Shown in pieces: positions 1 to 64,000 of a stretch of 64,000 bases of DNA. Within the stretch, counting starts at the first letter, position 1. Every line of letters starts with the position of its first letter. A program made the translations under genes and the position numbers. The DNA is from Chromobotia macracanthus (taxonomy: Eukaryota > Chordata > Actinopteri > Cypriniformes > Botiidae). The DNA is taken from assembly GCA_036877525.1 (NCBI GenBank), contig JAZGTH010000001.1:10176001-10240000 (forward strand), written 5' to 3'. Under the pieces are notes generated by a model, which was not told the origin of the DNA, ran no database searches, and worked only from the letters and a program-made list of their open reading frames with translations.

Positions 1-836
1 CTCAATAAGAGCACTGTGTAAAGTCCCCTAACATTAACTTAATACTGTATGGTATTAATATTTGTAATTTATGAAAAAACTCCAAATCCCAGGATATTCC
101 AGGTATTAAACAAGTTATGAACAATTGTTTGCAGAATGTTAATTACCACAGGTAAATGTTTTGTCTCATACAGAGGTTCTATCTTGTACTTCAGTTTATA
201 AAAACAAACAGATTTATGCACTTACCATGCTCATCAATGGGGCAAGTAGTTGTCCTATTGACTTTCATTGTAAGTGCATTTCTGCACATTAATTTAGTTT
301 GTTTTTATAAACTTAGGAATGAGTATGAAGAGTCCTGTTTTTGCGATTTATCTTGTTTCCAGTTCTGTTCTTTGATGGTTTTATATCCATGTTGGTTAAA
401 ACTGATAACATTTTAGATTGCGTACAGCTATGCATAAACACAAAACCTAATTAAAATAGCTTTGTGATGTAAATAAGACAAACAATTTAAATATAAACAA
501 ATGAAAATGCAGAGCAGGAACATATTATCATATGATCGCCAAAGATGAGACCCATGACATCACACTAACCCGCAAAGCTGTTTCAGGCAATTATCAAACA
601 AATATGACACAGTCCTATTGTGAGCATGAATGCCTGCCTTTTACTCTAGGAGAATGAAATAGCACAACATACACAGAAATAGGAGGACTGTAATCCCTTT
701 GGAATTTGAAGCATTAAATCAGTGAAAAACAGTATTAACAGTACAAGAGGTAATACTGCAGATTATTAATGATAAAAAGGGCATTAAAGGTTTTATATGT
801 GATCATTTGTGCCAGGCAGACAGACGTGCATCTTAC
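1..836 (-). other. cachd1 intron 25 (partial)
   Basis: Intron sequence after the exon 25 donor. It is AT-rich and holds the foldback element at 194-312. No further coding exon matching the CACHD1 C-terminus was found. Confidence 0.85.
194..312. repeat. Foldback (inverted repeat) element in intron 25
   Basis: Perfect 16-nt arms gtttataaaaacaaac (194-209) and their reverse complement (297-312) flank inner arms tgcactta (217-224) and taagtgca (271-278). The layout is that of a small palindromic DNA transposon derivative (MITE). Target-site duplications were not resolved. Confidence 0.75.
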
Positions 837-52349
<51,513 letters not shown>

Positions 52350-52640
52350 TATGGCTCGATGCGCTCCTGCACGGAATACCGAAAAACTTCACAGATTACT
52401 TCCCAAGTTTCCCTGTTTACTTCCAAAGCTTTCGGAATTTGAGCGCTTTTAGTAAGTTGCATCAAGGCATAATTTTATAAACTCAAACGCTGGGCAACAT
52501 TAGTTTCTTTGCCTGTTAGCGCTGGGCAAAGTGTGTGTGTGAACACGAGCATCACAATAGGAGTGAAAAGCAGGAGGCGCGCCATCCAAACACCGTCATG
52601 GATTTCCCAGAGCAGCTGGATTTGGATTTACTCTTCATGT
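52350..52640 (-). promoter_or_regulatory. Likely cachd1 5' UTR and core promoter
   Basis: This sequence lies directly upstream of the start codon. A TATAAAA box on the minus strand sits at 52473-52479, about 125 nt before the ATG, and would predict a transcript start near 52445-52450. A GGCGCGCC block lies at 52576-52583. The start context is CCATAATGG. Use of this TATA box, and absence of a further upstream non-coding exon, are inference. Confidence 0.4.
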
Positions 52641-55600
52641 TTTGCGGACTTCTCTATCGTTAAGGTTCCCAATCCAAAATGTGGATACGCTGTCCTTAAA
52701 ACATAAATTCAAATGTTACGTATTATAGTCACATTTTTGAAATAGATGTTTTTCATCTCTGACCTTCGTTGACCTAATTTTACAATAAGCAACCCTTTTC
52801 AAATTAGTAACGCTAGTACATGTTATAAAAAATGTGCAATAATATCATGTATTCCATGCCTTTTATCATTTCCTTATACTGTTTTTACTTACTGTTTATT
52901 ATGGCTCACATGTTTGTTCTAAGATATATATTTGTATAAAAATTTATTTGAATTTTAAATAAACATATATTAGTGACCCTGCTTTACTATAAAGTATACC
53001 TGCACATTTAGAACAGTTTTTCTATGATCTGTAGAAGGAAATCATACAATAGCAATGGTCATAAAACAGTAGAAATACAATAAAATATAATAAAATCAAT
53101 CCAAGCAAACGTCTGGAAAGTGTACTGCTGCAATTAGCACACCAATCTGAAAATTTGGCAACCTTGAAATCTTGTTAATTTTCATAAAATTAAAAAATAA
53201 AAGTCATGATGCTTTGACTAATGTTTTTAATGTAAAGTATCTTTTAACTTGCATCAACAAAAGATAAACAAGAATGTGTTTAGGATGTAGGCTAAAACTT
53301 CAACCCTCAACCTTCAGAGTAAGAGAGAGTCAGAAAGCTAAAACATATTTTATGCAAAACATTTTGTCCCTAAACAAAACATGGTTATGGCTATCGCCCA
53401 ACAGGTATCTCTACCCAACGGAGTACACCTATCATGCAACAGGTTACTAACCAAAGAATATTTGACCCACAGACAAAATCCACTGGCTCAGCTATCATAA
53501 TCCAGGAGCATAACAGAGTGTGTGGTTTGTGGGAATATTACTAGGATGCATGCCAACCTCAGAAAAGTACTGGTTTCTCAAATGAATAGAATATAGCATA
53601 TATGTCATCTAATTTGTGTGGTAAAACAGTCTATATTGAGCATGGTGAAGTATTCTCCAGGTGTGAGAGAATGCTTGTTTCTTGCATTCAATGATTTTGT
53701 GTCAAATGGACTTGTTAAATACTGTGTTTTTATGTAATTTAAAGCTGGGATGCATAATAATGTGGTCTGACCTGTGGTTAAAAATGGTTTAAAGCAGAAC
53801 ACAGTCATTTTGGGTAACTGAAGATACCTTTGGTTTTGCTAGGCCTAAAGCATCCAGCAGGTTTTTTCTAACTCTTTTATCTACAGTTATACAGAGTTGG
53901 AATTTACCATTGCCTACTTAATCATCACGACTGGACAACTTTCTAGTTTCTATGCCATACATGTCCAAAACTTTCACTAGAACAATTCTGTGCACCATAT
54001 TATTTGAAGAAGTCTTTCAAAGAAGCTAGTTTGATATCAAAAGAATAACTATTTATTTGAACCAGAATGGCCAAACTATCATGCATGAAGGCATGAAGTG
54101 GGCTTAAAATGTGCTTTGTCTGAGTCATTCCCTATTACCATTATTTGAGCGTGTGTGTATAGGAATGAGATAAAAAGGGTGGGTAGAATTAATTAGAATA
54201 GGGTTAACACATTTTGACACAGTTTTGCTATTACATTTAGTCACAGTTTTGGAATATTGAATTACGATGTGGATCAAACGTCAACCTTAGCCAGCTGTGT
54301 TAGTTTAGATTCAGATGCAAGTTTTCACATCTTTAGCTTGGTGGTGCTCAGAATATGTATGGAGAAATGCATAATTTTGAAAAGACAATTAACTTTTAGT
54401 TTCTTAAAATACATGTTTATAGCTGTTGACCAACTTCTTATGAATGTATATTCATTTAAAGATTTACCTGAGGAGGTCATTGTCACCACACAGACAGCTA
54501 AATCAAAATTAAAATGTAAACAACAGTTTTGATTCCTGAATAGAATAGAATAGTTATTTGTATTCTACTTGTTTCTAACACTAAACAAAGCAATCACTGC
54601 ATAATTGGTTTCATGTGCTCAATTTCCTCCCATCTTATTAGCATCTTAGCAGATTTATTATAGCCTTAGATTAATTTCCTTGAATTAAGAACCCTCTAAC
54701 CGCAATCTAAAAAGTCCTTCATCTGAGTCAAATTAAAAGCTGCCCTCTTTAATCTTGACAATTATGTGTCTAAATATAACTTTCCCCCATTACCAAAGGA
54801 GAGTAACAAGCCTTCATTGAGTACTTTGGCAGAAGTGTCTCGGTGAGATAATGAATGACATCAGATGAGATGGCTCTAATGTGGTCCTGAGAATATTTAC
54901 TGATTGGCCAGATGTGGAATCACATTCATTTTGCATTATATTTCCCTGTTCACTTTCAAAGGGAAGCCCTGAGGAAATCAGAAAAGCTGTCAGGAGTGCT
55001 ATTCATCTAGTCAGTTTTATATTTCCCTTTTATCCCTCCTGTCTCTTCTTTGTTAAAATGAAGATTTTTCATTTCAGAACATTTGGAATTTGCCCAGGAA
55101 AAATTATATTGGTTGAAGGTTAGATAGTTCAGGAGACATATTAGGAGTTATGTTTAGTTGAGAAATTGAATCAATTTAACCTCAGATGTTTTATCCCTAA
55201 ATTGCTTTAGACAAATTTAAATCATCAACAGAAATCAATGAGACAGTTAACTCACTGTTAACTCTATACAGTAAGAGTTTAGAGGAATAAAATAAAATGT
55301 GGGTTGTATCAACAGTTTGGTCTCAGAAGAATCGGATGGAAAATATTTGCATTTCTACAATATAAATCCAGTAGACTTTGGAATCATGAACCTGAATGCA
55401 CTGTGACACATTATTGAGATCTCTTTGGAACTCCGGGGGAGACACATGTGGGATCACTGGGGTCTGTTTCTCAGTAGAAGCTGAGGTCTTAAGCATATGT
55501 CTAAATTGGTTCCCAATTTAATCATATTGTTGTCTGGAGAAACAACTGCGATATCAAAGAAATCTCAGTGATTTTTTAATTCTACGGACTCTGTCATTTC

Positions 55601-56914
55601 TCAATTGTAAATGAATGAGCCTTTGTCCATCCTCATTCACATTTTCAATTATTCTTTCTCAGGGCAGTGTTCTCTGTGTTTATAAACCAGTTATGCTGAT
55701 GGTGAATTAAATCCACTAGGGTGCTGCTTCAATGCCTGTATCACCAGACAAGAGCCGGATGGAGGATGAAGAGAGAAAGGGGGAGGAGTGAGCGAGGGTA
55801 GGGGGACAGCGCTGCTTGATCCACAGCCAGAGGAGATGAAAGGGGCATCACCACAGCCCACAGTTTCTGCTCCTGCTGCAGCAGATGCCTGCAGAGCACA
55901 GAAACCGCAGCAGATAAGCTATATGCTTTGCATTTGGACCATTTCACATAAAAATTTCATCATAACCAACACTACTGATGGTTTGGAATAATAAACTGGC
56001 AATAGCGATTGCATACGTTGGAAATTAGAAATATTTACGTATGACATGCGCCAGGTTCTTAGTGAGGATAGTGAGGACGCAAGTCGATCATCTTGCCAAG
56101 TCCATGTGCACACCAGGCCGAGCTGTAATTTAGTATGTGGCCAGAGTTAAGCCAGAGAACGTGCTCAAGTACTGTATTTTTCTAGCCCCATTAAACAGCG
56201 GGAGAGATTCCAGTCTCATTAGCAGAAACACAAAGCTGCGGCACAGCGGTCAAAATTTTGAAGCTGAAAACACAGACTTTAAATTGCGGATCTTCACATG
56301 TCTGCAAAAGAACAGACTCTCTTTCTCTCTTATGTTTTTAAAGCTCACTTGCTATTGCTGCTCTGTCCAAAATTGCCTACCCTACCTTTAAAACATTTTA
56401 CTAATTGTCCCTGTGTGCTACATGCCAATTACCTGTAGTAAAATACATGATTACACAAGAGTCATAGTGATTACAAGTTAATGGCTCAGAATTTGACTCA
56501 GTGGATTATTGCATTTACATAATTCTAATTAGTCTACAGTTCCACAAAACCTGGTTTGAAGTGATAAAAGAGAGCCAAAACATTCATGATTTTGACAGAC
56601 TGCTGCTGAATTCATTATGAACAATTTACATGGTGAAAGACTGGCAACAAAGACAGCTGCTCTGACTGGGCTCAAAATGAAATCATGTCAGACTGTGGTT
56701 AAGATTTATATAATCTGACAGGAAAAGTTTAAGAAAGACCTAATTTTCTTCCTAATCTGTCGCAACAAATGTGGCTTCTGACTAAATTTGTACATCTGTG
56801 GCAAATTCTACATGATTTATCCAGAATGCTTTACTTTTTCCCCAGACCTCACATATAAAAATGTGAGGATCAAAATCATGATGTGTCTTCAATAGATAAT
56901 AGAATATATAGATA

Positions 56915-56919
<5 letters not shown>

Positions 56920-56997
<78 letters not shown>
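56920..56997. repeat. (TA)n microsatellite, about 39 units
   Basis: An uninterrupted TA run of about 78 bp gives Tyr-Ile open frames on both strands by artefact. Confidence 0.97.
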
Positions 56998-56999
<2 letters not shown>

Positions 57000-57353
57000 T
57001 TTCATTTTTTAATAATAGCAGGCTATTTAGGCATACAGAAAAAATGGGCTGATGGAAACTCATGTAGTACATGATGCAGGCAAAGCTATCATAAGATAAA
57101 CAACCAGGAAAATTATAAAAAGCCCTGTTACTATAGGGGCACACTGAACATGTCTTTAAACTGCTGGGTGTGTGGGGGCTGGGGCCCACTCTTATAATTT
57201 TATCCATGTCCCAGTGAATTCTAGTGCCGGTTCTGATTATGGTGACAACAACTGCACTGTTTAACACAGGCATGCAAGAAACTTTCATTACTGTCATTGG
57301 GACAAAATAAATAATTTAAATAATAATAATACAAATTACAAAATCATGTACAG

Positions 57354-57440
57354 TACATTTTCTTAATACACAGTACATTGAATTAAGAAAATGTAGTACA
57401 CAATACACAGTAGTACACAGTACACACTACATTTTCTTAA
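57354..57440. repeat. Short inverted and direct repeat cluster
   Basis: tacattttcttaat (57354-57367) is followed by its perfect reverse complement attaagaaaatgta (57382-57395) and then a direct copy tacattttcttaa (57428-57440). 'cacagtacac'-like spacers lie between them. Confidence 0.85.
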
Positions 57441-59984
57441 AACACCAACATGTGGCAAAATCTTAATTTTGGTCCCATTTAAGAAATTGAGAAACAGAAA
57501 GTTGCATTCTTTTTATGTTGTTCAAGTTAGTCCACACTGTCAATAATAGTGGTCCATCAGGGGTAAACGCTTCTCCTTGATTACCAAAGCAGCTAACTAA
57601 TATTACATACAAGGATCATAATTTGTGGCTCTACTGTATCGCTTCAACATTTGATTGAAGACAGACCTGAGGGTGAACTGCAAGAGGCTTGGGGCGATGA
57701 TAAAATGTCTGAAGGCTATATGACAGCCAGTATGTCCTTTGCTTCCTAGTCCTGGAGGAGCCACGACCTCAGTTTAAAGAGGGAACTCTGGGAGTAGCCA
57801 CTATCAGTTTTTAATTTGAGCCAGCCACAAAACCAGTCCTGAATAATGAGCAGATGGATGTGATTCCAGTAGACATCATTAAACACTCTCACAGCCTGAA
57901 CTCTTGCTGAGCTGAACAGTCGAGCAGAGGGACGGAAGCCTTTCCAGAGAGCTTTGCACACAAAAATAAATGATACCATGTCTCCCTATTATGTTTTATA
58001 TTCTTTTCAATGTCAGTTTTCAAATGGATTTTTGGGGCACTTTAAACCTATCCTGTTGCCATGACAACCTTTCCCTCACCCCCACCCCAAAGTTTTTCAA
58101 CATCAGAACAGTATAGTGAGCTTTGAGGACTAAGCTGATTCCCAGTTGAAGCCATTTTCTATTTCTGGCTGTGTTGAGCTCTGAAACATTAGATGGCAAT
58201 GTATTTTCATGCAAAATGAAAGCTTGTTAAAAGAGTGTCTACAAAAACATTCCATTGAATCTTTAGTTTAGCATGACTTTAGCATGGTAGTGCTGTAAAA
58301 CAAAGTTGAAAGTTAGTATTTAAAACAGGATGGTGGTCTGGTTTTGAATTTCAACAGTAAACATTGAGGGATGTAAAACATTACTGCATTAAAATGGTCA
58401 GACATTGTAACGTTTATTTGTATAAATAATTATTGCTATTGATATTAAAAAGATTTGAACATGCTTCTGTCAAGCATTTCTTAAAACAATCTGTTGACAT
58501 TATAAATAGTATTCATATTCATAAACAATTCATAAAGGTTCATAAATTGTAGTTAGCTGATTCTTATATGTAGCTGATCTTGTTTATATGTTCAGCACAA
58601 ATATCAAGCAGCAAAGAGAATTAGCAGCTTTAATGTTGGAGCTCTGTCATTAACTTCAGTGCTCTGAACATTGAGGCCCAGCCATGTGTGCTCAAGATGT
58701 GAAGATTCTTCTAGTGCTAGAAGATCTGCTGGCTACAAATCTCTCTTTCAAAATATCTCAACTTACAGCACTCAAAATCTGTAATTTTAATTATGTTCCA
58801 GCTAAAAGACACAGAACCCACTCCTTAAGATGTTTTAAATCCTGTTAATGCATAAGACAACAAGACCTTCTCCACAGGTGTTGTTTTGTAAAATCTTTAA
58901 AGTGGAAAATTCCCTCTGTTACAATAAGTTAAAGCTAACAAAAAACATCCCCATATAGAATGCTTTCCTAGTGGCTTTTTGCACTGGGCAGACTGCCATA
59001 AGGTAGACTAGAGTGGCTTTCTTTTGTGTTGGAGTATTTGATTTCTAAAAGAAGATGATTGGGAATTTGGAAGGTTTCCATAAAAACATGATAGTTTCAC
59101 TTTACCTCATTAGGATTAGGTCTGTGTATTTTGCGTTCCATCAACTACACAAAACCAATGATAGATAAAAAGTGATAGATAAAAAATTAGTCAGAAGAAG
59201 TGAAGTAGACAACAGACCTTAACTTTAAACTTTCTAATAATTCAGAAGAACTGTACAGCTGGAAACAACATTGCTTCAACTTTACAATCTGCACTAGAAT
59301 GTCTGGAACATAAACCTTTTTTTACAATATGTTAAATTATTCTTTAGGAGAAAAGAGAGTCTGCAGAAAAGCACTGATCCAGGTCATGAAACCTGGCCCC
59401 AGATAAGGTCCTGGCCCCTCCTTTTAGCCTGAGGGAAGGGGCCTTAGAATTGGAAAGAATTTTGGGCTGAGTGGAAACATACATGGAAATATAGGAGAAA
59501 CAGAAAGATGGCAAGAGAAGGGGAGAGAGAGAAATAATATGCTAGAGACAGTTAAAAAGAACATAACAGAATTGAGATACAGACAAGCTTAGAAATTACA
59601 AGAAAATAAACAAGAAAAAAACTGATTGAGAGTCTAGATTACTGATGAATCAAAAAAGAACACAGAGGACATTTAACAGTATTAAATATGCTATGCAGAG
59701 TTCAATTTCCTTAAACAATCTTCATCACAAAACAAACAGTCTACAATGAGAAGCAAGAAAAGTCCCCTCATTAGCTTTATCTGTTCTTCAGACTGTTTTC
59801 TGTGTTGTGCTCTGTGCTGCCAAATTGCAGAAAGCTAAGCTGTATTCTGTTCAGTAGAGGTTCGGGAGAATCCTCTCCTGTAATTCCTGTTTCAGTAGTC
59901 TGTAAGAGGAAACCACAGATCTTAGTAAAGTGAAAGTGACATATTTGTCAGATATAGTAACCCATACCAAAAATGTGCATTTAG

Positions 59985-60042
59985 CCCATCACTGATGAGG
60001 AGTGAACACACACTGCAAGTCACACACACACACACACACATG
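59985..60042. repeat. Fragment of a SINE-like fish repeat with (CA)n
   Basis: 'cccatcactgatgaggagtg' followed by 'aacacacactgcaagtca' and a CA run matches the element at 63835-63871 nearly base for base. Confidence 0.65.
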
Positions 60043-62040
60043 TGGAGACAATGTGACATTCAAACATTATCTCTGCAACCTTGTTAATATGGGAGTCTGA
60101 TCTCTAAGGAAGCAAAAAAAAAAGTGCTACATTTTTGTTCCTGAACTTCTCCAATTTTTTGCAAAAGACAATAAAAATCTATTTATCCTTATGCCTAGCT
60201 ATCCCTGCTCAAAGCAAGAACCTCAGACATAAATGTTGTGTCAAAGCACTGCAGGGTCACAGGAAATTTTTGTAATCTCCATTTATTCATTCTTAATTTT
60301 TAAACAATGCTTATTAAATCATCTTAATTAAGTTGTTGTTTATCCAACAGTGTAACCACAAAAGCGATGGCTAGACACAGGCCCTAAGGCCTTTATGACA
60401 TAAAAAGATTGGCCACTTGAGTAAATTAGTTGACCTTCAGTTTATCTGTGCTCCTTAAGGTCAGCGCACCGTGCTCTGGACAGTGCACTCCTTTATCCAG
60501 GGGTCAATCAGTTGTCGGCTCCTCAGAAACAACAGTTCACACATACCCTGACAACTGAGGATTTGTCTAAGTCGAAGAGAGAGACAGAACATGAGAGAGA
60601 GATGATGGGGTAGATAAGCAAGTTAGGGCCCAGGAGGAAAACACAGGAACTTTACACCAGTATTTCATTTGCTCTCTTCTTCCACTCTGCCTTTTATCCT
60701 GCTACAGAAGCATACCAGTTCTCTGATGTTCTTTGATTAAATGCACCTGAATGCATTTTGGGTCTTTTGTACCGGGCTGCACTGAGAAAGAAAATATTGC
60801 TTATTGCAGTTCCTTGGATTTTAGGACTGCCTGAATAGTTTGTATAATCCTTAGTCATGACTAAACGCCTGAATGAAAATAATTTATTTTATGTTTAGAA
60901 ATTGGGGTATATTCATATTTAAAAAGAGCATTTGATTGGACAAAAATCTGTACAGTGCAGGATGAGTTATCAATATAGTCAGTTTAATAGTCAGTCAAAA
61001 TAGTCAGTTTGTCTTAAAGAAGGAGACTTTAAATTTTAAATGTAAAGTCAGCTAAAAGTTATTTTTTAGGAGTACACTAGCATACTGATGGCTTAAATTT
61101 GAAGCACAAAATTCAAATATTTGATATTGTGATCTTACTCCTTTGATTTTGAGGACATTTTCACAACCCATAATTTCCAATGTTGGAAATATTTTGGAAA
61201 GTTACTTTCACTGTTGCTGAACAACTGACAGCAACATAAACAACAGCCCAGACCACTGATGGCACTGCAGGTCTATCCCTCACAGACTCATTTTCTTTCG
61301 AGTAAAAATCTATCTACGCTCCATATTACAAAATGCTACACTTGATTAATTCACTGCCATGATTGTATTTTATTCATAGTCCTCCCACTCTTCTCATTTC
61401 TGTTGTTTTTTTCATATTTATGAAGAGATGTCTTCTCTGCTCTGCTATTCATTCTCCTCTCTTCTTTTCAAATGCAATTTATAATGCATTCATTATTATT
61501 ATGACTCACTCTTTTATATGTCACTTGAAAACACAAATACCCAAAGACATTCACACACATATTTAGCACATACACAAAACATCTATACAAATTATTCTTA
61601 AACATTTTATGTTGATTATTGACCCTATTGTCTGTGTAAAGTGGCTTAAGGAACTGCTTTTATTGACTGTGGATTGTTCTCAGGTTACCTGTCACATACT
61701 GACATTTAATAGGTGGTTTCCATCAACCACAGTTACCTGTTGAACCAACCATGAGACCTGCAGTTTTTGACCAATTACCTCAAAGAAAGACAGGAGGTTG
61801 TTCCCTTATATATTTTAATCCTAGTGCTTTTTTAAAACAAACTAAACAGGAAGTGTTATGAGATGGAAAAAAGCAATTGCACTGAAAACAACATTCAACA
61901 TCTTTAAAGTGTGACTCATGAGATAACCGCAAGAACTGAGGGTGGTGTTACGCATAGGGCCATAAATAAGCATAAAGCAAATTAACAAAATTATTATGAA
62001 AGGAGAATTGGAGTAGAAGCTGTAAAACTGGGAAAATCAG

Positions 62041-62240
62041 ACAAAGCCTAGTTTGTAGGCTTTAGCTGGTCTCCCTGGTCAGGCTGGTTAACTGGTCAGT
62101 CTGTTGACTGGTTTTAGTGGGTGCTTTTTATCTATATTTATCAGGCTGGGAGACCAGCTGGCCACACACAGTTAAACAAGCTAAGACCATCTTAAACCAG
62201 CTAAAGCCAGCAAACCAGCTTAAGCTGGTTTATACTGCTT
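62041..62240. repeat. 'agctggtct' foldback repeat element
   Basis: A perfect 12-nt inverted pair agctggtctccc (62064-62075) and gggagaccagct (62148-62159) sits in a stretch dense in 'ctggtt' and 'aaccagc' words. It ends with 'aaaccagcttaagctggttt'. It resembles a cyprinid non-autonomous DNA element rich in AGCTGGT motifs. Confidence 0.6.
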
Positions 62241-63806
62241 TTCTGCAGCAGAGTTTAAGCTAAAGCACATGAACTGGAAGTTCAATGATTTTTGATTAAA
62301 GGACATGTCAGCTGTATTGTTTGTTATCACTATGCTATTGTTTTCATAATCATGCTTACCCATATCAAAGCGACTTGCTTATTCTCTCTTTTAAAAACAA
62401 AAGCTAAACTGCTGGAAACCTGAAAATATTATTTTGCATGTAGACAGGACTGACTGAAGTTATGGTTTGAGGGCTTATCAAAATTTTAGGGCTTCATCTA
62501 TATTTAATTGGGGCAGGGTTCTGATGTGACAAAGGTTGCCGAACTTTACCTGGTGTGTGGATAAGTATTGAGTGAAGCTTGACATTCCAGCTGAGGACCT
62601 GAAAACAAACAGATGTGAGCTATTTACATATAGCACTTCTCCTGACCCAATGTTTGAAGCCTTTTCAAACTTTTTTGTGTAACCATGAATAATATGAGCT
62701 CTGATAGTGTTATGCTATTTTGACTCTAACCAGCTTTCTATACCTATCAAAAAGTTTCCTGTAATTTGTACTCCTTAAATAGTATCAAGAATAGCTAAAT
62801 TCACAGCTAAATTCAGAGGAAAAACATTTTCTTTTTTTATTTGGCATCTAAATTCTAAAATAATCTTCCCAGCAAATGCTTGGGACTCACTGTCTTTAAG
62901 TCTAGACTGGTTAGTCACGTATATAGTTACATTCCTATAATCTGCTTTAAATCCTGCTGTGCCAACTCTGTATGCTGCTAGAAGCTATTTTTATATTACT
63001 TTTTTGTTTTCCACTATTACATTTATGCATTCTTTCTTTATTAGAGACAATAACATCTTTTCCAGTCCTCTTCTCCATTCACACCTTGGGACACCCATCT
63101 TGAGGTCCAACAACTCCTGACATGTCAAAACCAACCCTGGTCCATGAATAAACCCACACCTGTGCCCCATCTGCCATCACAGAGACTCACCCAACACCAG
63201 CCCTAACCAGTGTCTGTCATCACATTGCCTGCAAGAAGTCAGTACAACCATACATTTATGTTCATTTCATACAGTTAGCAATCCTTGAATCTGATGGGAC
63301 GAAAGGCTTTCTAAAAGCACTAATACAGGACCATAACAGCATGCTTTACTTTCTGTATCACTCCACCACAGTAACTGTTGAAATTATACAACAAAGGTAA
63401 CGATTTCCTCAGTGGACATATCACAGTTCTCTTGGTTACGCTGTCTGTCACAACAAACACTGACTCACCCATCTGTAAATCAGGGCAAAAGTATATTGTA
63501 ATTCAGCCCTTAGTCTATATTATTATTAATACTATGTGGCTGGATTTCATGTTTTAAAATTAACATTATGTATGTATGTATATATGCATGCTTTGTATAC
63601 ATATGTTTAAATGTGATAACCCAAGGTTCCTCCCAAGGTTCTTCTGCACCTAACATTATAGGGCACTTGTTAGGCACCATTATTTGTGAAACTGAACTGG
63701 AACAGTATCTATTATCACTGATATATTATACCAATATCTTTGATAATCTGGAAAACATAGATAAATATTAAAAATAACAATATATTTGCATTCAAATAGT
63801 TGTGTT

Positions 63807-64000
63807 CACGTAGCTCAGATGATAGAACATTCAACCCATCACTAGTGAGGAGTGAACACATGCTGCAAGTCATGTACACACACACACCTGAAATAGTGGG
63901 CAGCACACTACTGCACCCGGGGAGCAATTGGGGGATGGGTGCCTTGCTCACGGGCACTTCAGTTGCTACCTGCCAGCGCTGGAATCAAACCAGCAACCTT
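63807..64000. repeat. SINE-like dispersed repeat, cut by the window end
   Basis: It begins 'cacgtagctcagatgataga', contains the block shared with 59985-60022, then 'ccggggagcaattgggggat', 'ggtgccttgctcacgggcac' and 'gctggaatcaaaccagcaac'. This order matches a widespread fish repeat. The end lies outside the window. Confidence 0.65.

Larger units (their letters stand above)
52641..64000. other. Upstream intergenic region without recognisable genes
   Basis: About 11.4 kb. All open frames are short, lack family resemblance and have no flanking splice sites that build a gene. It holds the repeats listed separately (56920-56997, 57354-57440, 59985-60042, 62041-62240, 63807-64000) and a locally GC-rich patch at 55741-55925. 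In human the upstream neighbours of CACHD1 are UBE2U and ROR1; no exon of either was recognised here. Confidence 0.7.

Noticed and set aside
56782..57297. A 171-residue minus-strand open frame with an Ile-Tyr repeat.
   Set aside because: Its middle is the (TA)n tract. The flanks show no family resemblance or splice support.
57746..57979. A 77-residue open frame in the upstream region considered as a possible neighbouring-gene exon (ROR1 or UBE2U).
   Set aside because: The translation shows no kinase, Ig, Frizzled, Kringle or ubiquitin-conjugating motif and no matching splice junctions.

Overview
The window is vertebrate genomic DNA, almost certainly from a teleost fish and most plausibly a cyprinid such as zebrafish, carp or a relative. 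It is AT-rich, full of microsatellites, and split into short exons with GT/AG introns. It also carries dispersed repeats that I recognise as typical of cyprinid genomes: V-SINE/HE1-like tRNA-derived SINEs, MITE-like elements ending in a 'gttcacccaaaaat' type motif, and a Tc1/mariner relic. No bacterial genes, CRISPR array, rRNA or functional tRNA gene was seen. The species call is inference from repeat style and protein similarity; no alignment was run.

One gene dominates. From 52349 down to 837, on the minus strand, lie 25 coding exons of cachd1 (VWFA and cache domain-containing protein 1), a single-pass membrane protein related to the alpha2-delta subunits of voltage-gated calcium channels. 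Every junction was placed by hand at an AG acceptor and a GT donor with matching phase. The exons join into 3535 nt (1178 codons plus one base) with no stop or frameshift. The last exon or exons, roughly the final 100 residues of the cytoplasmic tail judged from the human protein of about 1274 residues, lie beyond base 1.

Layout from right to left: 52650-64000 is upstream intergenic DNA with repeats and no convincing gene. 52350-52640 is the 5' UTR and likely core promoter. 52101-52349 is exon 1, encoding the signal peptide. 32692-52100 is a 19.4 kb first intron. Exons 2-4 (22496-32691) encode the N-terminal region. Exons 5-9 (13787-17648) encode the VWA domain and the segment after it. Exons 10-19 (6185-12986) encode the Cache region. 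Exons 20-23 (2938-5855) encode a cysteine-rich membrane-proximal region. Exon 24 (2150-2311) encodes the transmembrane helix and exon 25 (837-914) the start of the acidic tail.

I found no undescribed multi-gene system. The most useful unusual observations lie inside cachd1. One is an apparent partial tandem duplication of the end of exon 14 within intron 14. Another is a 111-nt stop-free in-frame intron 7 inside the VWA coding region. The protein also has a non-canonical MIDAS motif (D251-x-G253-x-S255) and overlapping GxxxG motifs in the transmembrane helix.
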